DNA of 64,000 nt from Saccharicrinis sp963677655. Lineage in GTDB: Bacteria; Bacteroidota; Bacteroidia; Bacteroidales; Marinilabiliaceae. Shown piece after piece: positions 36,885-46,837 of this stretch; the stretch's first letter is position 1, and each line of letters begins with the position of its first letter. Position numbers and translations under genes: made by a program. The notes under the pieces were generated by a model. It was not told where the DNA came from and did not search any database. It was given only the letters and a program-made list of their open reading frames with translations. Location of the stretch: the NCBI GenBank assembly GCA_963677655.1, contig OY782088.1; one strand, 5' to 3'.

Positions 36885-38069
36885 ATGAAGAGGGTATTTC
36901 TACTATTATCAATTTTTGCAAGCTCGTTTAATTCATTCTCTCAAGGAACAAACGATAATAATTTGTATAATAATTCAGCAGAAAGGCTATTAAATAGTGA
37001 TGGTAATTTAACGATAGGTGGTTATGCGGAAGTTCATTACAATCAACCTTTAGGAAATGAATCTGGCAGTAATGCAACATTGGACGTTCATAGAGTTGTT
37101 ATGTTATTAGGTTATCAATTTAATGAAAGAACGCAGTTTGTTTCAGAAATTGAATATGAGCATGTAAGTGAAGTTTATGTTGAACAGGCTTTTCTGCAAT
37201 ATAAAATTGCTAAAGGAATTAACTTAAGAGCTGGGTTATTGTTAGCTCCAATGGGAATTATAAATGAATATCACGAGCCTAATACTTTTAATGGAGTAGA
37301 AAGACCTTTTGTTGATAAATATATTGCGCCAACTACATGGCGAGAAATAGGTATTGGTTTATCTGGTAACTATTTGCCTGCTAATTTACGCTACCAGGTT
37401 TATGTGATGAATGGATTTAATGGCTATGATGGAACAGCTAAATTAGGTGGTAAGAACGGACTTAGAAAAGGACGCCAAAAAGGTGCTGAATCTTATATGA
37501 GTAGTCCTAACCTTGCTTTAAAGGTAGAATATTATGGCATCAAAAATCTTAACGTTGGATTATCGGGATATTTTGGTAAGACTCAAAGTACGCTTTATGA
37601 TGAGGTAGATGATGCTATTGCAGATTCATCGGTAGTTAATATTGCTATGTTAGGAGCTGATTTTAGATATTCAAATAATGGATGGCAATTGAGAGGACAA
37701 TTGTATTATAATTCACTTGGAAATACAAAACAGTATAATGAGTTTACAGGATCAAACAATGTTTTAAATACTTTGGGAAAATCAATGATTGGTTATTATG
37801 CTGAAGTTGGATATAATTTGTTAAGATCTAATAGTAAAATTAATGATGAGTTGATTCCATTTGTTAGGTATGAGGCTTACGATACTCAAAATACTGTTGA
37901 AGATGGCGTAGTAAAAAGTGATTCAAATGCTGCAACTATAATTACAACAGGATTGACGTGGAAAATTACACCTAAAGTAGCCTTTAAATCAGATATGCAG
38001 TTTGTTAAAAAGAAATCAGATGATAAAGCAAGTACAGTATTTAATGCTGGTTTTGGTTTAATGTTCTAG
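36885..38069 (+). CDS. Outer-membrane porin (phosphate-selective O/P-like)
   Basis: The 394-residue protein has a signal peptide (cleavage near FSQG, about residue 20) and a barrel that opens with LTIGGYAEVHYNQPLG and DVHRVVMLLGYQFNERTQFVSEIEYEHV and closes with a terminal Phe. The pattern resembles Bacteroidota porins related to OprO/OprP. The substrate is unknown. An FMN-binding protein follows 103 bases later, possibly functionally linked. Confidence 0.75.
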   Translation: MKRVFLLLSIFASSFNSFSQGTNDNNLYNNSAERLLNSDGNLTIGGYAEVHYNQPLGNESGSNATLDVHRVVMLLGYQFNERTQFVSEIEYEHVSEVYVEQAFLQYKIAKGINLRAGLLLAPMGIINEYHEPNTFNGVERPFVDKYIAPTTWREIGIGLSGNYLPANLRYQVYVMNGFNGYDGTAKLGGKNGLRKGRQKGAESYMSSPNLALKVEYYGIKNLNVGLSGYFGKTQSTLYDEVDDAIADSSVVNIAMLGADFRYSNNGWQLRGQLYYNSLGNTKQYNEFTGSNNVLNTLGKSMIGYYAEVGYNLLRSNSKINDELIPFVRYEAYDTQNTVEDGVVKSDSNAATIITTGLTWKITPKVAFKSDMQFVKKKSDDKASTVFNAGFGLMF

Positions 38070-38172
38070 ATCTAGTTAAAAATACCGTGATTTTATAATT
38101 GTAAATAAATTACCTCTTTTCTGTAAGGAATTCGGAAAAGAGGATGTTTTTTATTCATTTAATAGATTCAAT

Positions 38173-38703
38173 ATGAGATTAATTGTTTTGTTTTTTATGG
38201 TGTTTTCTTTTTCTTATTTAAAAGCACAGGACATAAATTATAATCATAAAATAATAGCAAAAGAAATAGAGCGCATTTGGGATATTGAAGAAAATAGGGA
38301 AGAGATGTCTTTATTAAATGCAGACAGTGAATTTGACGGTAAATTCTTTAGACTTAAGGATGTTGGATATATTTATGTTGGAAGAGTAAAAAGTTGTAGG
38401 GCTGGAGGGTGTTCTATTAACCATGTCAGTAATGGGGCAAGTGAATATTTTGATTATTTTATTTGTTATAATAATGAAGGTGTTGTTGAAGGTATTAAAG
38501 TTTTTAATTATGCAGCAACGCATGGCCAGGAGATTGCTGCACGTGGATGGTTAAAACAATTTGTAGGCTTTTCTTCAGAAGAAAAATTAGAGGTAGGTAA
38601 AAATGTCGATTCAATTTCTGGAGCTACAATTTCTGTTTATGCAATAACTGAGGATGTGAAGGTGAAAACTCAATTTTTATCGAAAAAAATGGAAAAAATG
38701 TGA
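38173..38703 (+). CDS. Secreted FMN-binding domain protein
   Basis: This 176-residue protein has a signal peptide (cleavage near LKAQ, about residue 19) and an FMN-bind domain. The motif SISGATIS supplies Thr152, the residue to which ApbE-type flavin transferases attach FMN in NqrC/RnfG-like proteins. Unlike minimal domains, it carries a Cx4C pair (Cys75 and Cys80 in CRAGGC) with a nearby His84, which could bind a metal or form a disulfide. It may carry electrons in the periplasm. No NQR, RNF or apbE gene is nearby. Confidence 0.8.
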   Translation: MRLIVLFFMVFSFSYLKAQDINYNHKIIAKEIERIWDIEENREEMSLLNADSEFDGKFFRLKDVGYIYVGRVKSCRAGGCSINHVSNGASEYFDYFICYNNEGVVEGIKVFNYAATHGQEIAARGWLKQFVGFSSEEKLEVGKNVDSISGATISVYAITEDVKVKTQFLSKKMEKM

Positions 38704-38883
38704 ATTTTTTGGGTGTAAACGTGGAAATTCATCGTTTTTATTAGTGGTTTTGTCAAAAAATCATAGAATTTACTAATTCTTAACAAAAAATTATAGATTG
38801 TTTTTTTCTTTTCTTCATTAATAAAAGTAGCTTTATAGAAGTAAAATTTAATAATTGTTATTAATCTTCTAAAACAAACAGAA

Positions 38884-39081
38884 ATGAGCAAAGAAAAAGA
38901 AAAAGGAAGGATTGGAATTGAAGAGAAAATTATCTCTTTTGTACATGATGAACAACCAGTTTATATTGGTGAAATATTTAAGGGATTAAGAATTTCCCAG
39001 ACTAAAGGGATGAATTGTGTAATTTCATTGATTAATCAAGGTAAATTAAATTATGGATCCAATAATCAAGTGCTTATCTAG
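38884..39081 (+). CDS. Small protein, winged-helix-like, unknown
   Basis: A 65-residue protein: a charged N-terminus (MSKEKEKGRIG) then a compact segment KIISFVHDEQPVYIGEIFKGLRISQTKGMNCVISLINQGKLNYG that reads like a winged helix-turn-helix with a closing beta-wing. It has its own leader and a strong terminator, which favours a real gene. It may be a DNA-binding regulator or a conserved small protein of unknown role; no family was recognised. Confidence 0.65.
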   Translation: MSKEKEKGRIGIEEKIISFVHDEQPVYIGEIFKGLRISQTKGMNCVISLINQGKLNYGSNNQVLI

Positions 39082-39128
39082 GAGTAGGGATTTCAAGGAG
39101 AGAAAGAATCTACGAATAGAATTCAATT

Positions 39129-39168
39129 AGCTTCCCAATAGTTTATTAAAACATAGGGAAGCTTTTTT
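39129..39168 (+). terminator. Rho-independent terminator
   Basis: AGCTTCCC pairs with GGGAAGCT and is followed by seven T, downstream of the 65-residue gene. Confidence 0.85.
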
Positions 39169-39189
39169 TATGTCCTTTTATTTCAAAAA

Positions 39190-39222
39190 TAAAACCCCTT
39201 TTAATAAAAAAAGAGGTTTTAA
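39190..39222 (-). terminator. Terminator of the zinc peptidase gene
   Basis: On the minus strand AAAACCTCTTTT pairs with AAAAGGGGTTTT (one G-U pair) and is followed by ATTTTT, 23 bases after the stop. Confidence 0.7.
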
Positions 39223-39244
39223 AATCTCAAATATGTTAGTTTTT

Positions 39245-39940
39245 TTAGTCTCTTGAACCAAGATAAAGCATTACATAATATAGTAATGTAACTAAGGCTG
39301 ATAATGCAGCTACAACATAAGTATATGCAGCCCATTTTAATGCATCAGTCGCTTTATCATGGATAGCACCAGTTGCAACACCACTATTATTTAACCATAC
39401 CAATGCTCTTTTTGTAGCGTTAATTTCTACTGGTAATGTAATAAAGGCAAACAGAGTAAAAATGGCATAACAAGCAATTACAATTTGTAGTCCTAAAGTG
39501 TAAGGTAGAATATTTGGTAGCATAAATCCCCCAAACATCATAATTATAAAAATAACATTCAGTACCCGTGCACTAATATTTTGTATAGGTACCAATGCTG
39601 ATCTCATTTCTAAAGGAGCATAGCCAACTGCATGTTGAACAGCGTGGCCACATTCATGAGCAGCTACAGCAGCAGAAGAAATACTTTGTCCACTATAAAC
39701 TTCAGGACTTAAGTTTACCGTTTTATTTGCCGGATTATAATGGTCTGTTAATTGGCCTGGTACTGATATGATTTTCACGTCATGAATCCCATGATCGCGA
39801 AGCATCTTTTCAGCAACATCTCTACCAGACATGCCATAATTTAATGGAATCTTTGAATATGCTTTAAATTTCGATTTTAATGTAGAGCTCACCATCCAGC
39901 TCACAAGCATAAAACCTAAGAAAATAACTAATAAGCCCAT
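39245..39940 (-). CDS. YugP-like membrane zinc metallopeptidase
   Basis: The 231-residue protein has an N-terminal helix, then the HExxH zinc site in AAHECGHAVQHA (His95, Glu96, His99) and three further helices at about 125-150, 155-175 and 205-228. This matches the Zn_peptidase_2 (YugP) family, whose substrates are mostly unknown. It is monocistronic, flanked by a terminator. Confidence 0.9.
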   Translation of the reverse strand: MGLLVIFLGFMLVSWMVSSTLKSKFKAYSKIPLNYGMSGRDVAEKMLRDHGIHDVKIISVPGQLTDHYNPANKTVNLSPEVYSGQSISSAAVAAHECGHAVQHAVGYAPLEMRSALVPIQNISARVLNVIFIIMMFGGFMLPNILPYTLGLQIVIACYAIFTLFAFITLPVEINATKRALVWLNNSGVATGAIHDKATDALKWAAYTYVVAALSALVTLLYYVMLYLGSRD

Positions 39941-40005
39941 ACTATATAAATTTTATTAACATTATGGATTAAATCAAAAACTTTGCCATAAAGTAATTGT
40001 TGCAA

Positions 40006-43000
40006 CTATGTCAGAGGGAGTTCAATAATAAAAGCTGTTCCCAAGCCATAAATACTTTCACATTGTATTTTTCCATTCATGATGGATAAGTATTTATTTA
40101 CAATGTATAATCCTAAACCAGATGAGCTTATGTCTTGTTCATTGCCTTTTTTGAAATGGCTGTATTTTTCAAAAATTTTACTCTTTTCTTCTTCTGTTAA
40201 ACCAGGTCCTTCGTCACGAACTTCAATTCTTAAATGATGATTGAGTTCACTTATTATAATTCTTACAGCTTTATCGTTTGGTGAGTATTTTATTGCATTA
40301 GAAACTAGATTCTCTATGATTCTTAGGAATAAATTTAAATCTAAAAAGGCTTCTATTTCATTACCGTTTAAAATAAGGTTAATATTTTTATGCCTGGCTT
40401 CTATCTTTAGAATTTTTATAACACTTTCGATTGCTTCTTTTACTCGAATTTTAGAGGGTTTGTATTCATATAAATTGCGATCAAGATTATGAACTTCTAA
40501 AACTTTGGTTACAACCGCATTTTGATGTTTTAATGAATTAAATATTCTATTTAAGAAATTTACTTGTTCATTGGTGCAATTATTGGCAAGATCAATAAAT
40601 TCAGAAATTTCTCCAATTGATTTATTAAGTGGTTGTTGTATTTCTTTTGCAAACAGACTTAATAATTGGTTTATTTCAAAATTTGCATCTTCAAGTAATT
40701 GTTTTTCAGAGTTTAGTAAATCTCTTTCTCCCAATATAATTTCATGTTCATTTTTGAGATTCTGTTGTTCATTAACTAAATTTTGATATTTTAATGCATT
40801 ACCGATTGCAATTGCCGCGTAATTGGCAATGTTTTGCATGAAGTTTAAATGATAAGGTGTGTATGCCTTTTTCTGTAAACTTTGTACGGAAATAACTCCA
40901 ATTACTTTTTCTGATGTTCTTAATGGTATGTAAATTACAGATTCAGATTCAGCCCCTGTAGGAACAGGTCTTACCTCTTGTATGTATTTTTTGTAATCTT
41001 CCGAAAAGTTATTCATAAATATTTCTGTATTCCTTGTAAAAGAATATATTGCTAACCTTTCTTTATCTTCAAGAAGGTATCTGGTAAATGGTTGTCGTTC
41101 ATTGTTAAGAATATTGTATACAAAGTCTAAAGATTTATATTCATTGTTATATATGGCAATGGTATATATATCAGTACTCATTACTTTGGAAACTGCATCA
41201 TATAGTAATTCTCCAACTTTATCAACCGACAAATTGGCAGTGATTAGTTGACCAATTTTCGTTAATCGTTCCAGGTTATTATTAGATGCTTGAAGTGAGG
41301 CTGCTTGTAATTGTAATTGTGATTTTTGTTCTTTTAGTTCCTTGTTTCTTTTTTCAATTTCCGATTGTTGCTTTTGTATTTCAACTTTTTTAATAGCTAG
41401 TCGTGATTCTAGTTCTTGTTTAATAGATCTTTCTTTTAACAATATCTGACGAACAATTAAGAATACTATGCCAATTATCAAAAAAGCAGCAAGAACCTTA
41501 ATCCATTGGTATTGATACCATGCAGGAACAATTTCAAAACTATAGGTGGCACCTTGATTGTTCCAAATACCATCATTATTGCATGCAATTACTTTAAATG
41601 TATATTTGCCAGGAGATAATGAAGGGTAGAAAGCTTTATTAAGATGATTTTCCGGAGTCCAGTCTTCTTCAATTGGTTCAAGCTTCCATCTGTATTTTGT
41701 CTTTTCTGGAACAGTATAGCATAAACCATCAAAAGTAAATCCAATATGACTGTTGTTATGATTTAGTTTTAAGCCTTGTGGAGTATGAAACCATGAATTA
41801 ATTGAATCATAACTAAATGAATCATTATCTTTTGTCCAGTTGGGGTTTTTAAAGTTTAAGAGAATGTTTTTAATGTAAACAGGAGGTTCCATGTAATTAA
41901 TATTTTCCTCTTCAGGATTGTATCTCATGGCACCTTTTATGGTTCCGAACCATATTCTTCCTTCATTGTCTAAAAGATTACATCCTCCATTGTTTTCAAT
42001 GCCAATAAAACCATCATCTTTATCAAAATTCTGAATGTTTGAAACTTTACCGTCAGCACCAATAGTAATTTTATCTACACCGTTTTGAGTTCCTGCCCAA
42101 ATGTTTCCTTCAGTATCAGCTAGTACAGAATAAATATTATCAGATGTAATTCCATTTGGTGTATTATAAATATTGAATTTTTCTCCATCAAATTGATTTA
42201 AGCCCCCTGTAAAAGTGGCAAACCAAATATTGCCAACTTTATCTTCTGCTGCTTGCAGTATCCAAGATGCATTTAATACATTTTTATCTGAATAATGTGT
42301 GAAAGTTTCATTTTTAAACAAATAGATTCCTTTTGTTGTTGAAATCCACATTCTCTTATGAGAATCAATAAATAAATTATTTATATAATTTGAGCTTAAT
42401 TCAGAATTTTTGTCTGTATACCATTGCTTTTTGCCATTTGTATATTTAAGTAACCCAATACCATATACTGCGAACCAAATATCCTCTTTATCTTTTAATA
42501 TATCTATAACAGGTGTTTGACACGTTATCCCATATTTTGATGGTGCTTCGTTAATAATTGTTCCATTGTATTCAAATAAACCTGTAGTAGTCCCAATTAA
42601 AATATTGCCATTTGATAACTCAATCATTTTTCGGGTTTGCCCCATTATACAATTGCTATTAGCCTTTAGCAATATAATTTTTTTGCCATCATATTTTGAA
42701 ATTAAATTACCATCATCTCCAAAGTAAAAGTTTCCTTTACTGTCTTCAAAAATTGATCTTATAATATCCCCACTTAATCCACTTTCTTTATTAAAAGAAA
42801 TAAAGCGATCTCCTCCATATTTTAATATTCCAGAACCACTTGAGCCTAACCACATATTCCCTTCTCTGTCTTCACAAAAGCTTGTTATTAGTTTGGCATT
42901 TAATCCATTTTCTTTATTGTATATTTTAAATGAATCATCTTTAAACTTAATAATCCCTTGTGATGCCACAGAGATCCAAATTTCACCCTGTCGGTCTTCG

Positions 43001-43794
43001 TACACTCTGAATATTCTTTGTAATTGTATGTCTTTAGGCCATTTAATGATTTCAACATTACCATTGAAATTATACCGTACAAATTTCATATGTTGATCTT
43101 TGTCTATTTCAATAGCCCAAATATTACGGTATTTGTCTTGAATAATAGGGATAATTGTTTTATTTGAGATGTCAACTTCCCCTATAGAATTAATTTTTTC
43201 TACACGATTTGAGTCAACCGAAAATAAACCATTAGAGGTAGAAACGTATAATGAATGAACACTTTCTTTGCAGACAAAGTAAATTCTGTTTTCATTAAAA
43301 AAATCAGGATATTTTTCGCTGTAATCAATAACCTTATCTTCACTAATCCTTAATAACTTTCTTAAGCCTGATACTTCTCGTGCTATGACCCAAATAGAGC
43401 CATCAATGGTTTCTAAAAACTGTACTCTGTCTTGATATAATGCAGTGTCAGATTTTACAATATAATGGAAAGACTTCCCATCATATTTAGTAATTCCTTT
43501 TTGATTGGCAATCCAAAGATTGTAATTATTATCACTATACAGACCGATGATTAGGTTTTCGAGAAGACCATTGTTTTTTGTATAAATCTCGAAATCAGTG
43601 CCATTAAACTTACACAATCCACCACCATTGGTTCCTAACCATAAATAACCATGTTCGTCTTCAACAATGTCATTAACTTCAGATTGTGGTAGTCCTTCCT
43701 CTAAAGAGTATTGCCTGAAATAATGATGTTGACCATCAACTATGGCAGGAATAAAAGATATTATAAGGGTAATATATATTAAAACCTTTTGCAT
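40006..43794 (-). CDS. Beta-propeller sensor with histidine-kinase-like C-terminus lacking the phospho-acceptor His
   Basis: This 1262-residue protein has a signal peptide, then ligand-sensor propeller repeats (about residues 30-620, many of the form D..GN.W.GT), a Y_Y_Y domain (about 690-755), one transmembrane helix (about 765-787), a coiled coil, a GAF domain (about 860-1010) and a GHKL ATPase (about 1140-1262) with NLVSNAIKYSP, VRDEGPGLTEEE and SSGLGLYIVNKYL. Where kinases have SHEIRTPL, it reads AKEIQQPL, with Lys at about residue 1050 in place of the phosphorylated His. No receiver or AraC domain follows, unlike hybrid systems. It may be a pseudokinase or signal through a partner. No regulator is adjacent. 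Confidence 0.85.
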   Translation of the reverse strand: MQKVLIYITLIISFIPAIVDGQHHYFRQYSLEEGLPQSEVNDIVEDEHGYLWLGTNGGGLCKFNGTDFEIYTKNNGLLENLIIGLYSDNNYNLWIANQKGITKYDGKSFHYIVKSDTALYQDRVQFLETIDGSIWVIAREVSGLRKLLRISEDKVIDYSEKYPDFFNENRIYFVCKESVHSLYVSTSNGLFSVDSNRVEKINSIGEVDISNKTIIPIIQDKYRNIWAIEIDKDQHMKFVRYNFNGNVEIIKWPKDIQLQRIFRVYEDRQGEIWISVASQGIIKFKDDSFKIYNKENGLNAKLITSFCEDREGNMWLGSSGSGILKYGGDRFISFNKESGLSGDIIRSIFEDSKGNFYFGDDGNLISKYDGKKIILLKANSNCIMGQTRKMIELSNGNILIGTTTGLFEYNGTIINEAPSKYGITCQTPVIDILKDKEDIWFAVYGIGLLKYTNGKKQWYTDKNSELSSNYINNLFIDSHKRMWISTTKGIYLFKNETFTHYSDKNVLNASWILQAAEDKVGNIWFATFTGGLNQFDGEKFNIYNTPNGITSDNIYSVLADTEGNIWAGTQNGVDKITIGADGKVSNIQNFDKDDGFIGIENNGGCNLLDNEGRIWFGTIKGAMRYNPEEENINYMEPPVYIKNILLNFKNPNWTKDNDSFSYDSINSWFHTPQGLKLNHNNSHIGFTFDGLCYTVPEKTKYRWKLEPIEEDWTPENHLNKAFYPSLSPGKYTFKVIACNNDGIWNNQGATYSFEIVPAWYQYQWIKVLAAFLIIGIVFLIVRQILLKERSIKQELESRLAIKKVEIQKQQSEIEKRNKELKEQKSQLQLQAASLQASNNNLERLTKIGQLITANLSVDKVGELLYDAVSKVMSTDIYTIAIYNNEYKSLDFVYNILNNERQPFTRYLLEDKERLAIYSFTRNTEIFMNNFSEDYKKYIQEVRPVPTGAESESVIYIPLRTSEKVIGVISVQSLQKKAYTPYHLNFMQNIANYAAIAIGNALKYQNLVNEQQNLKNEHEIILGERDLLNSEKQLLEDANFEINQLLSLFAKEIQQPLNKSIGEISEFIDLANNCTNEQVNFLNRIFNSLKHQNAVVTKVLEVHNLDRNLYEYKPSKIRVKEAIESVIKILKIEARHKNINLILNGNEIEAFLDLNLFLRIIENLVSNAIKYSPNDKAVRIIISELNHHLRIEVRDEGPGLTEEEKSKIFEKYSHFKKGNEQDISSSGLGLYIVNKYLSIMNGKIQCESIYGLGTAFIIELPLT

Positions 43795-43827
43795 ATATAA
43801 AATCTAAATATTTATATGCAAAGCCTT

Positions 43828-45336
43828 TTAAAACCTAAAATAAATAAACGGTTTTGCATCGAATAAACTAAACTGATAAATGATTATACAAAAGGTAATG
43901 AACAAGAGCAATTTAATGAACAAATGTGTTTTTATCAAATTTATTTTAATCATTCTTTTAAGATCAATGGGAATCCAATGAATCATATAACCAAATATAA
44001 GTAATGCAAGAATATTTAAATAAGAGTTAAGTATTTCCTGACTTTGATAGATGAAAAATGCTTCTTTTATTCTTCGTATAAATAGATAAAAGGTTTCGAG
44101 ATCAGGGGATCTGAAAATAATCCATGTAAAAACTACAAAATGAAATGTGAGTATGAAACCAATGAATTTAGGAATTTTGAAATTATATCTTTTGAAAAAG
44201 GTTGTAATGTATTTTTCTATTAATAAAGCTATTCCATGTAGGCCTCCCCATATAATAAATAACCATCCGGCTCCATGCCATAAACCTCCTAATAGCATAG
44301 TTATAAGTAAATTTATTCCTTGTTTGAATTTGCCTCTTCTGTTTCCACCTAACGGTATATATAAATAATCTCTGAGCCATGATGAAAGTGAAATATGCCA
44401 TCTTCGCCAAAATGAAGTAACAGAAGTAGCCATATAAGGTCGGTTGAAATTTTCAGGAAGTCTGAAACCTAGCATTAAAGCTACTCCAATTGCAATATCT
44501 GTATATCCCGAAAAATCACAGTAAATCTGCATGGCATAGGCATAGGCCCCAAATAATAATTCAATACCACTATACATCATTGGTGCATCAAATACACGAT
44601 CGACAAAGTTGATAGATAAATAGTCTGAGATAACGATTTTTTTAAACAAACCTCCAATGATGAGCCAAACAGCACTCCAAAACCATTTTTCAGATAGGCA
44701 ATATTTTCTTTTTAGTTGAGGAATAAATTCCCATGCTCGTACTATAGGACCTGCTACAAGTTGAGGAAAGAATGAAACGTAAAAGCCAAAGTCAATAATG
44801 TTTTTTACAGGTTGAATTCTTTCTCTGTATACATCAATTGAATATGATATTGTTTGGAAAGTAAAAAATGAAATACCAACAGGTAAAATTATAGTGTCAA
44901 CATCAAAGCTTGTGTTAAAAATTTTATTTGTTAAAAGGGAGATGTAATTTGTAATTCCTATGTGTTGATCTGAAATATTTGAAACAACATCTGCAATGAA
45001 ATAGCTGTATTTAAAATATGCCAGCATTCCCAGATTTATAATTAAGCTCGTACTTAATAATAATTTTCTAACTACTTTTCGTTTGGATTTACCTATTAAA
45101 AGACCAATACTGTAATCAACAATTGTAGAAAATATTAAAAGTGAGAAATAATATCCTCCTGCTTTGTAATAGAAAAACAAGCTTGCAATAAACAGAAAGC
45201 TGTTTCTTAATATTCTATTCTTATAAAGAATTGCATTTCCCAGCAGAACAATACCAAAAAATACCCAAAATAAATAATGAGTAAATACAAAGTCACTATT
45301 CGGATTATATCTTATTAAATGTAATAACTGTTCCAA
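43828..45336 (-). CDS. MBOAT-family O-acyltransferase (AlgI-like)
   Basis: The 502-residue membrane protein has about ten helices and the MBOAT motifs SFWRRWHISLSSWLRDYLYIPLGGNRRG and GGLWHGAGWLFIIWGG, in which the His is catalytic. AlgI-like proteins pass acetyl groups across the membrane for polysaccharide O-acetylation. The start appears to be TTG at 45336, two bases after the stop of the SGNH gene; the next Met is deep inside. The SGNH partner directly upstream supports an acetylation pair. Confidence 0.92.
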   Translation of the reverse strand: MEQLLHLIRYNPNSDFVFTHYLFWVFFGIVLLGNAILYKNRILRNSFLFIASLFFYYKAGGYYFSLLIFSTIVDYSIGLLIGKSKRKVVRKLLLSTSLIINLGMLAYFKYSYFIADVVSNISDQHIGITNYISLLTNKIFNTSFDVDTIILPVGISFFTFQTISYSIDVYRERIQPVKNIIDFGFYVSFFPQLVAGPIVRAWEFIPQLKRKYCLSEKWFWSAVWLIIGGLFKKIVISDYLSINFVDRVFDAPMMYSGIELLFGAYAYAMQIYCDFSGYTDIAIGVALMLGFRLPENFNRPYMATSVTSFWRRWHISLSSWLRDYLYIPLGGNRRGKFKQGINLLITMLLGGLWHGAGWLFIIWGGLHGIALLIEKYITTFFKRYNFKIPKFIGFILTFHFVVFTWIIFRSPDLETFYLFIRRIKEAFFIYQSQEILNSYLNILALLIFGYMIHWIPIDLKRMIKINLIKTHLFIKLLLFITFCIIIYQFSLFDAKPFIYFRF

Positions 45337-45338
45337 TG

Positions 45339-46805
45339 TTAGTTCTTGTGTGGGTTGCTGGCGTTAAAAATACTGCTTTTCTTCCATTTATTATAATCAT
45401 TAAGAATTGCATTATATAACCAATCAGCTACTTTTTCGCCTCCAATTTTATTAAAGTGCGTATAATCTAACATTGCCATTCTTGGATTGTGGTTAACCCA
45501 CTTAATCATAGAACCTTCTCCACCCATTGCTTTGTATAAATCAAAAAAAGCAAAGCCAGCTTTAAATGCTGCTTGTTTTTGAGCATTAGTTATTTTTGAA
45601 ATATGATCATATGATTTAACAATACCATCTTTTTGTGAGGCAATATCTCCAACTCCAACAACTAAAACAGGAACATTGGGCATAGTTTGCTTTAAAAATG
45701 TTAACTGTTTGTATAATGTTCTACTATAAAATTCGTAATTGCTGGTTATGGTAGGAACCATATTGGTACCATATTGCAATATAACCATACCAATATTCAT
45801 GTAATTGGCCATGGATTTGTATAAATCTTTGTTTGTTTTATCAAGTCTTGGAGTGGATTGTCCCCTCATTGATATATTGTCAACAGCAACTCCGGAAAGA
45901 CTATCCAGACTCAAGCCTAGAAATATAGGACTATTGTCAGATTTAAAATCTATTGTAAATTGTTTAGGTTCTTGTTTAAAAGTCCAGTTTATTTCTGTTA
46001 ACCCATCATCTTCTAGTAAAGAGTCTTTACTTATTTGATCTCCTTCCCAAAATGCAGTAATAAGTATAGGTGATTTTATTTCTTTTAAAAATAGTCTTGA
46101 TTTATAAAATTTACTTGCTTTTGGCAGGGCCATACTTGATTGACTAATCTTTAGTGAAGATATTCCTGCAGAATCAATTTTTGCAACCCTGCCAATAATA
46201 CCATACTGATTTTTATTAATGAGTCTTGGGTAATGATATACAGTATGTTCACTCCACTTTCCTTTATTGGTAATCCATACTGAAGGAAACTGCTTTTGTG
46301 GATCATAAACTGGTATTAGTCCGGGACCTGAACCTTTAAATTGCTCTTGAAAAGATTCTCTAAGATATTTAGTAATCCGGTCTCCTTCAATCTGAGAGTC
46401 ACCCATGTGAAGTATTCGTACAATGTTTCCGGAATCTGCAGCATTAGTAATTTCAGTATAGAACTGATAGAGCATTGCTCTAAATTCTTCATTAAATTCA
46501 ATAGTAGGTATTGTGTCGTTATTTGACTGTGTATCTGTGGTATCAATAGCTTTTATTGAATCAACTACTAAACTGTCAATATTTAATGTGTCAACTTTTA
46601 ATCTTGTTGTGTCTTCAATATGGTCTGTAAACGTTAATTGAGATGTGTCTTTTTTGGTGGGTAATAATTCGTTAATTGATACCCACTTTATTTTAATTGG
46701 AAAGCTGCCCAGTTGAATCCCTTCTGGAGGTATTAAATAACTTAAGCCTGCAAAAACACAAATGATTATTAGATAATACAAAAATATTTTTGGAGGCTTA
46801 ATCAT
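45339..46805 (-). CDS. SGNH/GDSL-type hydrolase, probable O-acetylation partner
   Basis: The 488-residue protein has an N-terminal transmembrane or signal helix (KIFLYYLIIICVFAGLSYLI), a low-complexity Ser/Thr/Asp linker to about residue 100, and an SGNH domain with HMGDSQIEGDRIT (nucleophile Ser), QYGTNM and the C-terminal DYTHFNKIGG (Asp-x-x-His). Such extracytoplasmic proteins transfer or remove acetyl groups together with an MBOAT protein. The MBOAT gene follows with a 2-base gap, consistent with translational coupling. The acceptor glycan is unknown. Confidence 0.88.
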   Translation of the reverse strand: MIKPPKIFLYYLIIICVFAGLSYLIPPEGIQLGSFPIKIKWVSINELLPTKKDTSQLTFTDHIEDTTRLKVDTLNIDSLVVDSIKAIDTTDTQSNNDTIPTIEFNEEFRAMLYQFYTEITNAADSGNIVRILHMGDSQIEGDRITKYLRESFQEQFKGSGPGLIPVYDPQKQFPSVWITNKGKWSEHTVYHYPRLINKNQYGIIGRVAKIDSAGISSLKISQSSMALPKASKFYKSRLFLKEIKSPILITAFWEGDQISKDSLLEDDGLTEINWTFKQEPKQFTIDFKSDNSPIFLGLSLDSLSGVAVDNISMRGQSTPRLDKTNKDLYKSMANYMNIGMVILQYGTNMVPTITSNYEFYSRTLYKQLTFLKQTMPNVPVLVVGVGDIASQKDGIVKSYDHISKITNAQKQAAFKAGFAFFDLYKAMGGEGSMIKWVNHNPRMAMLDYTHFNKIGGEKVADWLYNAILNDYNKWKKSSIFNASNPHKN

Positions 46806-46837
46806 ATACTATATTATATATTTCCTAAAAAAAGAGT

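Noticed and set aside
38314..38523. 69-codon minus-strand ORF
   Set aside because: Antisense to the FMN-binding protein; low complexity with no family features.
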